Shown piece after piece: positions 1 to 5,390 of a stretch of 5,390 bases of DNA. Source of the stretch: an uncultured Halieaceae bacterium (lineage in GTDB: Bacteria; Pseudomonadota; Gammaproteobacteria; Pseudomonadales; Halieaceae); contig CAJXZI010000153.1 of assembly GCA_913063005.1 (NCBI GenBank), positions 1 to 5,390 of the forward strand. Reading direction: 5' to 3'. Position 1 is the stretch's first letter; every line of letters starts with the position of its first letter. The position numbers and the translations under genes are program-made. The notes beneath the pieces are model-generated. The model saw only the letters and a list, made by a program, of their open reading frames with translations. It did not search any database and had not been told where the DNA came from.

Positions 1-2291
1 GGATGGAAAACCACCGACTCATCGATCCGGTTGATGAACTCTGGCCGGAAATTCTCAGCAACAGCACCCATGACTTCGCGCTTCATATCGTCATAGTCAT
101 CATCCGCCATATCCTGAATGATGTCGGAACCTAGGTTAGAGGTCATCACGATTACGGTATTTCGGAAATCCACCGTGCGGCCCTGGCCGTCGGTAAGCCG
201 CCCATCATCGAGTACTTGCAACAGGATGTTGAAGACATCGGGATGCGCCTTCTCAATCTCATCGAGCAACAGCACCGAGTACGGACGCCGCCTCACAGCT
301 TCGGTGAGATAACCACCCTCCTCGTACCCCACATACCCAGGTGGTGCACCAATCAACCGAGCGACCGAGTGCTTTTCCATAAATTCAGACATGTCGATAC
401 GGACCATCGACTGATCAGAGTCAAACAAAAACTCCGCTAGGGACTTGCACAGCTCTGTCTTACCTACACCTGTGGGTCCCAAGAAGAGGAACGAGCCGTT
501 AGGACGTTTAGGATCCGACAGACCCGCGCGCGACCGTCGGATGGCATTTGCCACCACAGTGACCGCTTCATCCTGCCCAACTACTCGCTCCTTGAGCGAT
601 GCCTCCATGCGCAGCAGACGACTGCGATCACCCTCGAGCATTTTCGACACAGGGATGCCCGTCCACCGCGATACAACCTCAGCAACTTCATCCTCGGTCA
701 CCCGTGATCGGAGCAGTGTGGGCTCGGGCTGATCTGCGCCCTCGGCGGCCTCTAAACGCTTTTCAAGCTCGGGAATAATGCCGTACTGAATCTCTGACAT
801 GCGCGCCAAATCACCCGTGCGATGCGCCGCTTCAAGGTCTTGCTTGGCCTGCTCAATATCGCTTTTGATTTGAGCCGAACCCTGCACCACGGCTTTTTCA
901 GCCGTCCAAACCTCCTCGAGGTCAGCAAACTCACGCTGCACCTGATCAATCTGCTCATCGAGCAACTCAACCTGCTTAATCGCCGCCTCAGTGGTGTCTT
1001 TCTTAACGGCCTCGCGCTCAATTTTGAGCTGAATAAGGCGCCGCTCTAATTTGTCCATCGACTCTGGCTTTGAGTCGATTTCCATTCGAATACGACTTGC
1101 TGCCTCATCAATCAGATCGATTGCCTTGTCGGGGAGCTGACGATCGGTGATGTAACGCTGACTCAGTCGTGCCGCTGCAATGATGGCGCTATCAGTAATA
1201 GCCACTGAGTGATGTACTTCGTAGCGCTCTTTCAGTCCGCGAAGAATCGCAATCGTGTCTTCCTCGTTAGGCTCATCCACCAAGACGCGCTGGAACCGGC
1301 GTTCGAGCGCCGCGTCCTTTTCGACGTACTGCCGATATTCGTCGAGCGTAGTGGCGCCGACGCAATGTAGCTCGCCGCGCGCCAAGGCGGGTTTCAGCAT
1401 ATTGCCGGCGTCCATGGAGCCCTCAGCTTTACCCGCGCCCACCATCGTATGCAGTTCGTCTATGAACAAGATCACGCGGCCGTCCTCCTTACCAAGCTCA
1501 TTGAGCACAGCCTTCAAACGTTCTTCAAAATCACCCCGAAACTTTGCGCCTGCAAGTAGCGAGCCTAAATCCAAGGCAAGAATCCGCTTACCTTTAAGAC
1601 CCTCGGGCACTTCACCATTAACAACACGCTGTGCTAGCCCCTCGATAATAGCTGTCTTACCAACGCCCGGTTCACCGATCAAAACAGGGTTGTTTTTGGT
1701 GCGGCGCTGCAAAACCTGAATCGTCCGACGTATCTCATCATCGCGCCCAATCACGGGGTCGAGCTCGCCAGCCTCAGCACGCGCTGTGAGGTCAACCGTG
1801 TACTTCTCGAGCGCCTGACGCTGCTCTTCCGCGTCTGCCGATTGAACGCCCGCACCGCCGCGAACATCATCTATCGCTTTTTTAAGTGCCTCCTCGGTGA
1901 GCCCCGCGTCCTTGATTAACGCCGATAACGGTGAGCTTTTTTCCGCCATGGCAAGGAGCACAACGTCGCTCGAAATGTAGGCGTCACCACGCTCCTGTGA
2001 CAGTTTGTCGGCACGGTTTAGCAAGCGACCCAGCGCCTGCGAGCCCTGAACATCACCTGTACTATCCGCCAGCCTAGCGACCTTGGAAAGCGCGGTTTCG
2101 ACCCCTGATTTGAGTACCGAAATGTTAGCGTCGGCCTTTTGCAGCAAAGGTAAAATCGCGCTGCCTGATTGATTAATAAAGGCACTTAAAACGTGCGCAG
2201 GCTCGATCATCGAATGATCGCGTCCAACTGCGAGCGACTGGGCATCACCTAGTGCCTGCTGCAGCGGATTCGTCAATTTATCCATTCGCAT
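1..2291 (-). CDS. clpB: ATP-dependent disaggregase ClpB (Hsp100), 3' end cut off by the window
   Basis: ClpB is a cytoplasmic hexameric AAA+ chaperone. With DnaK/DnaJ/GrpE it threads aggregated proteins through its central pore to rescue them. I translated 763 codons from ATG 2291; E. coli ClpB has 857, so about 95 C-terminal residues are missing. The order seen is: N domain (about 1-145), first AAA+ domain with Walker A GEPGVGKT 206-213, Walker B ILFIDE 274-279 and arginine fingers R331/R332, coiled-coil middle domain (about 410-525), then second AAA+ domain with Walker A GPTGVGKT 605-612, pore loop GYVGYEEGG 652-660 and Walker B LLLDE 674-678. Pore loop 1 reads AKFRGDF, with Phe251 where E. 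coli has Tyr, so the aromatic is kept. The start MRMDKLTN matches the E. coli N-terminus MRLDRLTN and has a good ribosome binding site; ATG 2285 is a weaker alternative. The frame is open throughout. The identification is essentially certain. Confidence 0.98.
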   Translation of the reverse strand, partial: MRMDKLTNPLQQALGDAQSLAVGRDHSMIEPAHVLSAFINQSGSAILPLLQKADANISVLKSGVETALSKVARLADSTGDVQGSQALGRLLNRADKLSQERGDAYISSDVVLLAMAEKSSPLSALIKDAGLTEEALKKAIDDVRGGAGVQSADAEEQRQALEKYTVDLTARAEAGELDPVIGRDDEIRRTIQVLQRRTKNNPVLIGEPGVGKTAIIEGLAQRVVNGEVPEGLKGKRILALDLGSLLAGAKFRGDFEERLKAVLNELGKEDGRVILFIDELHTMVGAGKAEGSMDAGNMLKPALARGELHCVGATTLDEYRQYVEKDAALERRFQRVLVDEPNEEDTIAILRGLKERYEVHHSVAITDSAIIAAARLSQRYITDRQLPDKAIDLIDEAASRIRMEIDSKPESMDKLERRLIQLKIEREAVKKDTTEAAIKQVELLDEQIDQVQREFADLEEVWTAEKAVVQGSAQIKSDIEQAKQDLEAAHRTGDLARMSEIQYGIIPELEKRLEAAEGADQPEPTLLRSRVTEDEVAEVVSRWTGIPVSKMLEGDRSRLLRMEASLKERVVGQDEAVTVVANAIRRSRAGLSDPKRPNGSFLFLGPTGVGKTELCKSLAEFLFDSDQSMVRIDMSEFMEKHSVARLIGAPPGYVGYEEGGYLTEAVRRRPYSVLLLDEIEKAHPDVFNILLQVLDDGRLTDGQGRTVDFRNTVIVMTSNLGSDIIQDMADDDYDDMKREVMGAVAENFRPEFINRIDESVVFH

Positions 2292-2297
2292 ATCTAT

Positions 2298-2302
2298 CTC
2301 CT
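2298..2302 (-). promoter_or_regulatory. clpB ribosome binding site
   Basis: The minus strand reads AGGAG here, followed by a 6-nt spacer (ATAGAT) and the ATG at 2291. This spacing is ideal for that ATG and would be 12 nt for the in-frame ATG at 2285, so it decides the start. Confidence 0.85.
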
Positions 2303-2307
2303 AACTA

Positions 2308-2380
2308 GCTCTCTCTAGAGCCCAAGTCGAGCGCGCCGTGCTGCTTAACAGCTTGGTAGACGCACCCAGATTCACTGTTA
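2308..2380 (-). promoter_or_regulatory. Structured 5' leader of clpB with two candidate hairpins
   Basis: Two inverted repeats lie in the predicted clpB leader. The first has 6-bp perfect outer arms at 2346-2351 and 2375-2380 (TAACAG/CTGTTA on the plus strand) around an inner stem at 2352-2357/2364-2369 with one mismatch. The second is a 5-bp stem with a 4-nt loop (GCTCT/AGAGC, 2308-2312 and 2317-2321) ending 5 nt before the Shine-Dalgarno sequence. A CUCU in this leader could also pair with the GGAG of the ribosome binding site. The arms are visible in the sequence; any regulatory role is inference. Confidence 0.3.
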
Positions 2381-2387
2381 GAAATAG

Positions 2388-2416
2388 ACATGGGATTTGT
2401 AAGGTTATTTTTCAAG
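2388..2416 (-). promoter_or_regulatory. Heat-shock (sigma-32) promoter of clpB
   Basis: On the minus strand the -35 element CTTGAAA lies at 2416-2410, then a 14-nt spacer, then TCCCATGT at 2395-2388. The sigma-32 (RpoH) consensus is CTTGAAA, a spacer of roughly 11-16 nt, and CCCCATNT, so the -35 matches fully and the -10 matches 7 of 8. Transcription should start near 2381, giving a leader of about 90 nt before clpB. E. coli clpB is a classic sigma-32 gene, so motif and context agree. This would let clpB be heat-induced separately from rluD-pgeF upstream. Confidence 0.88.
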
Positions 2417-2466
2417 GCTTCTTTTTCGGGCGCGGTTTTTGCGCGGGAGCCGCAGGCAAATCAGAG

Positions 2467-2480
2467 TAAGTACCTACTTA
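2467..2480. repeat. Short perfect inverted repeat between pgeF and clpB
   Basis: TAAGTA-CC-TACTTA is a perfect 6-bp inverted repeat with a 2-nt centre, about 50 bp upstream of the clpB -35 element and about 60 bp past the pgeF stop. It could be an operator-type site, but I recognise no regulator for it. It is too small and lacks a T-run, so it is not a factor-independent terminator, and chance occurrence is possible. Confidence 0.25.
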
Positions 2481-2539
2481 AGACGGCGTTTCACTCAAGG
2501 CAGCGATTCGCCCAATGAGGTTTCGTGGAAAGTAGCGAT

Positions 2540-3295
2540 TCACTCATAGTAAATGACCGTTGCCATACGCCCCGTAACCCCGTCACGACGGTGGGAGTAA
2601 AAATGGTCAGGGTTTGAGAACGTGCACACTTCGCCGCCCAGGATATTCTCCGCGCGAAGCCCGAGAGCGAGAAGCTGACGCCCAGCAATCATATTGAGGT
2701 CGAGAAGGTATTTACCTTCCGCATTAGGTATCGACCGCACGGAGGCGTCAGTCTCAGCAAGATAAAATGCGGCCAACACGTCGCCACCCACCTCAAAGGC
2801 CATTGGTCCAATGGCTGGACCGAGCCATGCAACCAATTCCCCCGGAGACACTGGCAGGGCGTCGATAGCCTCTCGCAAGATATTACTTGCTAAGCCACGC
2901 CATCCCCCGTGCACTGCCGCTACGCATCGACCGTGAAGGTCTGCAAGCACGATCGGAAGACAGTCCGCCGTCATAACCGTGCAAGCAAACGCCTTGTCAT
3001 CTGTCCATATCGCGTCAGCTTCGACCCCTTGCGTGTAGTCGGAGCGCGCGTTGAGCACCCGCGTACCATGCACCTGTTTCAGCCAGGTAATCGTTCGTTC
3101 AGGTGGAAGAAACGCTTGGAGAGTGGCGCGGTTTTGTTCTACGTGTCCCGCATCGTCGTCTACGTGATCGCCGACATTCAGCCCAGCATACCGCCCTACA
3201 CTCGCGCCACCCTTTCGTGTCGTGCTGACGACCCGAACGCCGGGCACACCCAAATCGGGCTGTAGCCAGTTGGATGACGCTGAATCAGCTGCCAA
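2540..3295 (-). CDS. pgeF: Peptidoglycan editing factor PgeF (YfiH, laccase-domain/DUF152 family)
   Basis: This is a 251-residue protein of the multicopper polyphenol oxidase-like (Cu-oxidase_4, YfiH) family; E. coli YfiH has 243 residues. In E. coli PgeF is a cytoplasmic amidase that removes L-serine wrongly attached to UDP-MurNAc, keeping L-alanine at position 1 of the stem peptide. The family metal ligands are present: His76 in QVHG, Cys112 in TADCLP and His129 in AVHGGWRG. Also visible are the family blocks AWLGPAIGP (156-164), FEVGG (167-171) and SHRRDGVTGRMA (234-245). The start is TTG 3295, 11 nt inside the end of rluD, backed by a GAGG motif 6 nt upstream; no ATG exists in frame upstream, and the N-terminal length fits E. 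coli YfiH. GTG 3247 (codon 17) is the nearest plausible alternative but would remove residues aligning with the homologue. Older annotations call this family laccase or polyphenol oxidase; purine nucleoside phosphorylase activity is also reported for relatives. Confidence 0.95.
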   Translation of the reverse strand: MAADSASSNWLQPDLGVPGVRVVSTTRKGGASVGRYAGLNVGDHVDDDAGHVEQNRATLQAFLPPERTITWLKQVHGTRVLNARSDYTQGVEADAIWTDDKAFACTVMTADCLPIVLADLHGRCVAAVHGGWRGLASNILREAIDALPVSPGELVAWLGPAIGPMAFEVGGDVLAAFYLAETDASVRSIPNAEGKYLLDLNMIAGRQLLALGLRAENILGGEVCTFSNPDHFYSHRRDGVTGRMATVIYYE

Positions 3296-4256
3296 AGCGA
3301 TCCTCGCTGTCGAGAACTTCGAGTAGATTCACAAGATCACCTGGCAGATCTGTCTCAAATTCCATCCAATCGCCAGTGGCTGGATGCTCAAACTCGAGAG
3401 CCTGCGCGTGTAGGGCCTGCCGAGGGAAGCTTCGGAGGGTTGAAATCAGAAGTTCAGAAGCACCCGCCGGTATTCGCTGGCGCCCTCCGTAAACGGGGTC
3501 ACCGATCAACGGCCATTTACGGTGAGCCATATGCACGCGTATTTGATGAGTTCTCCCCGTTTCCAAGTTCACTTGCAGTTGCGTGTAGTGCTTGAAACGG
3601 TGTGCAATGCGATAGTGCGTGACCGCAGGCTTCCCGTCTGCCACGACCGCCATCTTGGTGCGGGCGGTTGGATGACGATCAATGGGTGCGTCGATCTTGC
3701 CACCGCCCGTCAATGCACCCGTGCAGACTGCGCAATAGGTGCGAGACACCGTGCGCTCGGATAGCTGCGCAACTAGAGATTTGTGCGCAAGCGGCGACCG
3801 AGCGACAAACATGATGCCTGAGGTCTCTTTATCGAGACGATGGACAATGCCGCCTCTCGGCAAGGCGTCGAGCTCGGGTGCGTAGGCGAGTAATGCATTA
3901 ACCAGCGTGCCATCGGCATGCCCCGCTGCTGGGTGCACAACAACGCCAGCGGGCTTGTTAATCACCAGGACATGCTCATCCTCGTAAAGCACATCGAGCG
4001 GCATCTCCTGAGGCTGCCAGTCAATAACGGGTTCATCGTCCACCTCGAGTCTGAGCGCAGCACCGGCTGCCGCTTTCTCCTTGGGCTTGACTTGCCTCCC
4101 ATCTAGGGTCAACCGGCCCTCTTTGATCCATGTGGCGAGACGGTTTCTGGAGTAATCGGGGAACAACTCGGCTGCGACTTGGTCCAAACGCATACCGTGC
4201 TGCTGAACAGAGACTCGTGCAGTCAGGATGTTGTCGTCGGCATCACTCGTCGACAT
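3285..4256 (-). CDS. rluD: 23S rRNA pseudouridine synthase RluD
   Basis: RluD isomerises uridines 1911, 1915 and 1917 (E. coli numbering) in helix 69 of 23S rRNA to pseudouridine, a modification important for ribosome assembly. Started at ATG 4256 the protein has 323 residues, against 326 in E. coli. An S4-type RNA-binding domain covers about 20-75 (MRLDQVAAELFPDYSR onward). The RluA-family catalytic domain follows, with HRLDKETSG at 139-147 carrying catalytic Asp142, and GRTHQIRVHMAH at 234-245. The frame is open upstream to TTG 4367, but those 37 extra residues are hydrophobic, resemble no RluD N-terminus, and would run into bamD, so the internal ATG is preferred. No strong Shine-Dalgarno sequence precedes it (GGTGGTAGGG only). 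The bamD/pgeF neighbourhood separates it from the paralogues RluA and RluC. Confidence 0.95.
   Translation of the reverse strand: MSTSDADDNILTARVSVQQHGMRLDQVAAELFPDYSRNRLATWIKEGRLTLDGRQVKPKEKAAAGAALRLEVDDEPVIDWQPQEMPLDVLYEDEHVLVINKPAGVVVHPAAGHADGTLVNALLAYAPELDALPRGGIVHRLDKETSGIMFVARSPLAHKSLVAQLSERTVSRTYCAVCTGALTGGGKIDAPIDRHPTARTKMAVVADGKPAVTHYRIAHRFKHYTQLQVNLETGRTHQIRVHMAHRKWPLIGDPVYGGRQRIPAGASELLISTLRSFPRQALHAQALEFEHPATGDWMEFETDLPGDLVNLLEVLDSEDRFGS
3302..3305 (-). promoter_or_regulatory. Ribosome binding site for the TTG start of pgeF
   Basis: The minus strand reads GAGG within the last codons of rluD, followed by the 6-nt spacer ATCGCT and TTG. The site sits inside rluD and the two frames overlap, so ribosomes finishing RluD should readily reinitiate on pgeF. 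It is the main reason for choosing the TTG start. Confidence 0.65.
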
Positions 4257-4318
4257 CCCTACCACCACGAATAAGAACCAAATGAAATGAGAGCTGTGAT
4301 CAAAGTGAAACCGCGGGT

Positions 4319-4324
4319 TAGAAT
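4319..4324 (+). promoter_or_regulatory. Candidate -10 element for bamD
   Basis: TAGAAT matches the sigma-70 -10 consensus TATAAT at 5 of 6 positions. A -35 is not clear: TGTGAT at 4295-4300, with an 18-nt spacer, is a poor match. If the element is used, transcription starts near 4331, downstream of the first possible bamD ATG (4325). That would favour one of the later starts. Confidence 0.4.
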
Positions 4325-4347
4325 ATGAAGTTACGATGCTATCAGAT

Positions 4348-4352
4348 GGAAG
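4348..4352 (+). promoter_or_regulatory. Candidate ribosome binding site for the GTG start of bamD
   Basis: GGAAG lies 8 nt before GTG 4361. Neither ATG 4325 nor ATG 4346 has a comparable purine-rich site at proper distance; the best before 4325 is GCGGG. This is one of three arguments for the GTG start, with the signal peptide length and the position of the -10. Confidence 0.45.
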
Positions 4353-4360
4353 CAACAGTA

Positions 4361-5269
4361 GTGACAAAGCCTGTAATTTTTGGGGGCAAATGGCTCATCA
4401 CCCTACTCATCATGAGCTTTGGGTTATCGGGTTGTGCGCTATTTGACGGTGATGATGAGCTGGAGGTTGATCTGAACTCCGGTGAGCAACAGATGTACCG
4501 ACGTGCTCAACGGTTTTTGGATACCTCAAACTTTGATCTTGCGATCAGTGCATTGCAGCAGCTCGAAAGCCGATATCCGTTTGGAAAGTACGCGGAGCAA
4601 GCCCAGCTCGAACTCATCTACGCGCATTATGGTGCTTACCAAAGCGAGGCAGCCATCGAGGCGGCGGATCGTTTTATTCGCCTTCATCCGCAGCATCCAA
4701 GTGTCGACTACGCCTATTACATGAAAGGCGTGTCAGCGTATGACATGAACAAGAATTTTTTCTCGTCACTGGTACCAAGTGATGACTCCAAACGCGATGT
4801 CAGTGGTGTGCGCGAGGCATTCGATGAATTCACGCAGTTGCTCACACGCTACCCGAACAGCCGATATGCACAAGACGCTCGCGCGCGCATGGTCTACATC
4901 CGCAACATGTTGGCGCGCCACGAGATTCACGTAGCAAACTACTACTTCAAGCGAGGCGCCTACATGGCAGCCCTCAAGCGCGGCCAAAACGTGGTCGAGA
5001 ACATGCAGGAGACGACGGCCGTCGCCGATGGCTTAGCGGTGATGGCGCAAGCTTATATTCTGCTCGAGATGAGTGACTTAGCGATGGACTCCGTGCGTGT
5101 TCTTTGTGCCAACTACCCCGAGCACCCGAATGTCGACGCGGACTGCAACTTCAAAGGCGGTTACGATATCGAAGGCTTTGAGCGCTCATGGCTCAACGAT
5201 GTGACCTTTGGACTCCTTGATCCGCCGACGGCGCCCCAGTTCGATTATCGGCCTGGCTTCGAGTCCTAA
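4361..5269 (+). CDS. bamD: Outer-membrane assembly lipoprotein BamD (ComL/YfiO)
   Basis: BamD is an essential periplasm-facing outer-membrane lipoprotein. It works with BamA, through the BAM complex, in folding beta-barrel proteins into the outer membrane. From GTG 4361 the protein has 302 residues. It shows a short charged start, a hydrophobic stretch (about 11-21) and lipobox LSGC with Cys25; Ala at +2 fits sorting to the outer membrane. TPR-like helices follow, with the family landmarks RYPFGKY (71-77), DRFIRLHPQHP (103-113) and RYPNSRYA (163-170), close to E. coli NRYPFGPY, DRFIRLNPTHP and GYPNSQY. E. coli BamD has 245 residues; here about 46 residues extend past its end, as in longer Pseudomonas-type homologues. 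In-frame ATGs at 4325 (314 residues, Cys37) and 4346 (307 residues, Cys30) are alternatives. GTG is preferred for its ribosome binding site and normal signal peptide length. The function is secure; the start is not. Confidence 0.93.
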   Translation: MTKPVIFGGKWLITLLIMSFGLSGCALFDGDDELEVDLNSGEQQMYRRAQRFLDTSNFDLAISALQQLESRYPFGKYAEQAQLELIYAHYGAYQSEAAIEAADRFIRLHPQHPSVDYAYYMKGVSAYDMNKNFFSSLVPSDDSKRDVSGVREAFDEFTQLLTRYPNSRYAQDARARMVYIRNMLARHEIHVANYYFKRGAYMAALKRGQNVVENMQETTAVADGLAVMAQAYILLEMSDLAMDSVRVLCANYPEHPNVDADCNFKGGYDIEGFERSWLNDVTFGLLDPPTAPQFDYRPGFES

Positions 5270-5306
5270 CTTGAGTCAAGTGGTGTCGATCCAGCCACGA
5301 AAATAC

Positions 5307-5354
5307 AGCGATTAAAGAACGCCGCGCGCCTTTAGATGCGCGTAAATAATCGCT
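5307..5354. repeat. Nested inverted repeat downstream of bamD, possible transcript-end structure
   Basis: The outer arms AGCGATTA (5307-5314) and TAATCGCT (5347-5354) are a perfect 8-bp inverted repeat. They enclose a second one, CGCGC (5325-5329) and GCGCG (5338-5342), with an 8-nt loop. It begins 37 nt after the bamD stop. On the plus strand no T-run follows. On the minus strand GTATTTTCG follows, so it resembles a weak terminator for a leftward gene better than one for bamD. The remainder of 5270-5390 shows no recognisable gene. Confidence 0.45.
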
Positions 5355-5390
5355 CACGGCCTAGCGAGCAGCCTTAAAAACCAGTTAGAC

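Larger units (their letters stand above)
4257..4360. promoter_or_regulatory. Divergent rluD/bamD control region
   Basis: About 100 nt separate the chosen starts of rluD (minus) and bamD (plus), so promoters for both must lie here or run into the gene ends. The clearest element is TAGAAT on the plus strand at 4319-4324. For rluD I see only poor -10/-35 candidates on the minus strand. No recognisable operator or riboswitch was found. Confidence 0.5.

Noticed and set aside
1255..1719. A 154-codon plus-strand open frame
   Set aside because: It lies antisense to the first AAA+ domain of clpB, is rich in Ser/Pro/Arg, and matches no protein I know. It is a shadow of the conserved gene.
2417..2460. 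GC-rich repeats (GCGG/CCGC, CGCG/CGCG) as a terminator for pgeF
   Set aside because: The stems are only 4 bp and no T-run follows on the minus strand, so a factor-independent terminator is not supported.
2491..2688. A 65-codon minus-strand frame near the pgeF end
   Set aside because: It overlaps the conserved C-terminal codons of pgeF in another frame and has no recognisable motif.
4294..4310. TGTGATCAAAGTGA as a possible CRP or FNR site
   Set aside because: Only the TGTGA half matches CRP; the second half lacks TCACA at the right spacing. The FNR pattern TTGAT-N4-ATCAA is not present.
4257..4367. Upstream extension of rluD to TTG 4367 (37 more residues)
   Set aside because: The added residues are hydrophobic and unlike any RluD N-terminus, overlap the divergent bamD gene, and the protein from ATG 4256 already has the family length.
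5270..5280. CTTGAGTCAAG just after the bamD stop as a terminator
   Set aside because: It is a 5-bp palindrome with a 1-nt centre, cannot form a proper loop, and no T-run follows. It is likely chance.

Overview
The window is an ordinary, well-conserved piece of a gammaproteobacterial chromosome. It holds the 3' block rluD-pgeF-clpB on the minus strand, with bamD transcribed divergently from rluD. This gene order also occurs in Escherichia coli (yfiO/bamD, rluD, yfiH/pgeF, clpB), which supports both the gene identities and the taxonomic call. The BamD is longer than the enterobacterial protein, which points outside the Enterobacterales, towards Pseudomonas-like or marine gammaproteobacteria. 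I cannot place the genus.

Layout from left to right. Positions 1-2291 (minus) hold the first 763 codons of clpB; about 95 C-terminal residues lie beyond the left edge. Positions 2292-2539 are a non-coding leader with a clear heat-shock (sigma-32) promoter and a roughly 90-nt structured 5' untranslated region. Positions 2540-3295 (minus) are pgeF, starting on TTG inside the end of rluD. Positions 3285-4256 (minus) are rluD. Positions 4257-4360 form the divergent control region. Positions 4361-5269 (plus) are bamD. Positions 5270-5390 contain no recognisable gene but do contain a nested inverted repeat.

The genes work in different pathways: ribosome maturation (RluD), peptidoglycan precursor quality control (PgeF), rescue of aggregated proteins (ClpB) and outer-membrane protein assembly (BamD). 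RluD and PgeF look translationally coupled. ClpB seems to be separately inducible by heat from its own promoter.

I found no mobile element, CRISPR array, RNA gene or novel system. The points that merit a second look are the near-consensus sigma-32 promoter with its structured leader, the loss of an internal clpB start codon, the TTG start of pgeF, the uncertain bamD start, the BamD C-terminal tail with a cysteine pair, and the inverted repeat after bamD.
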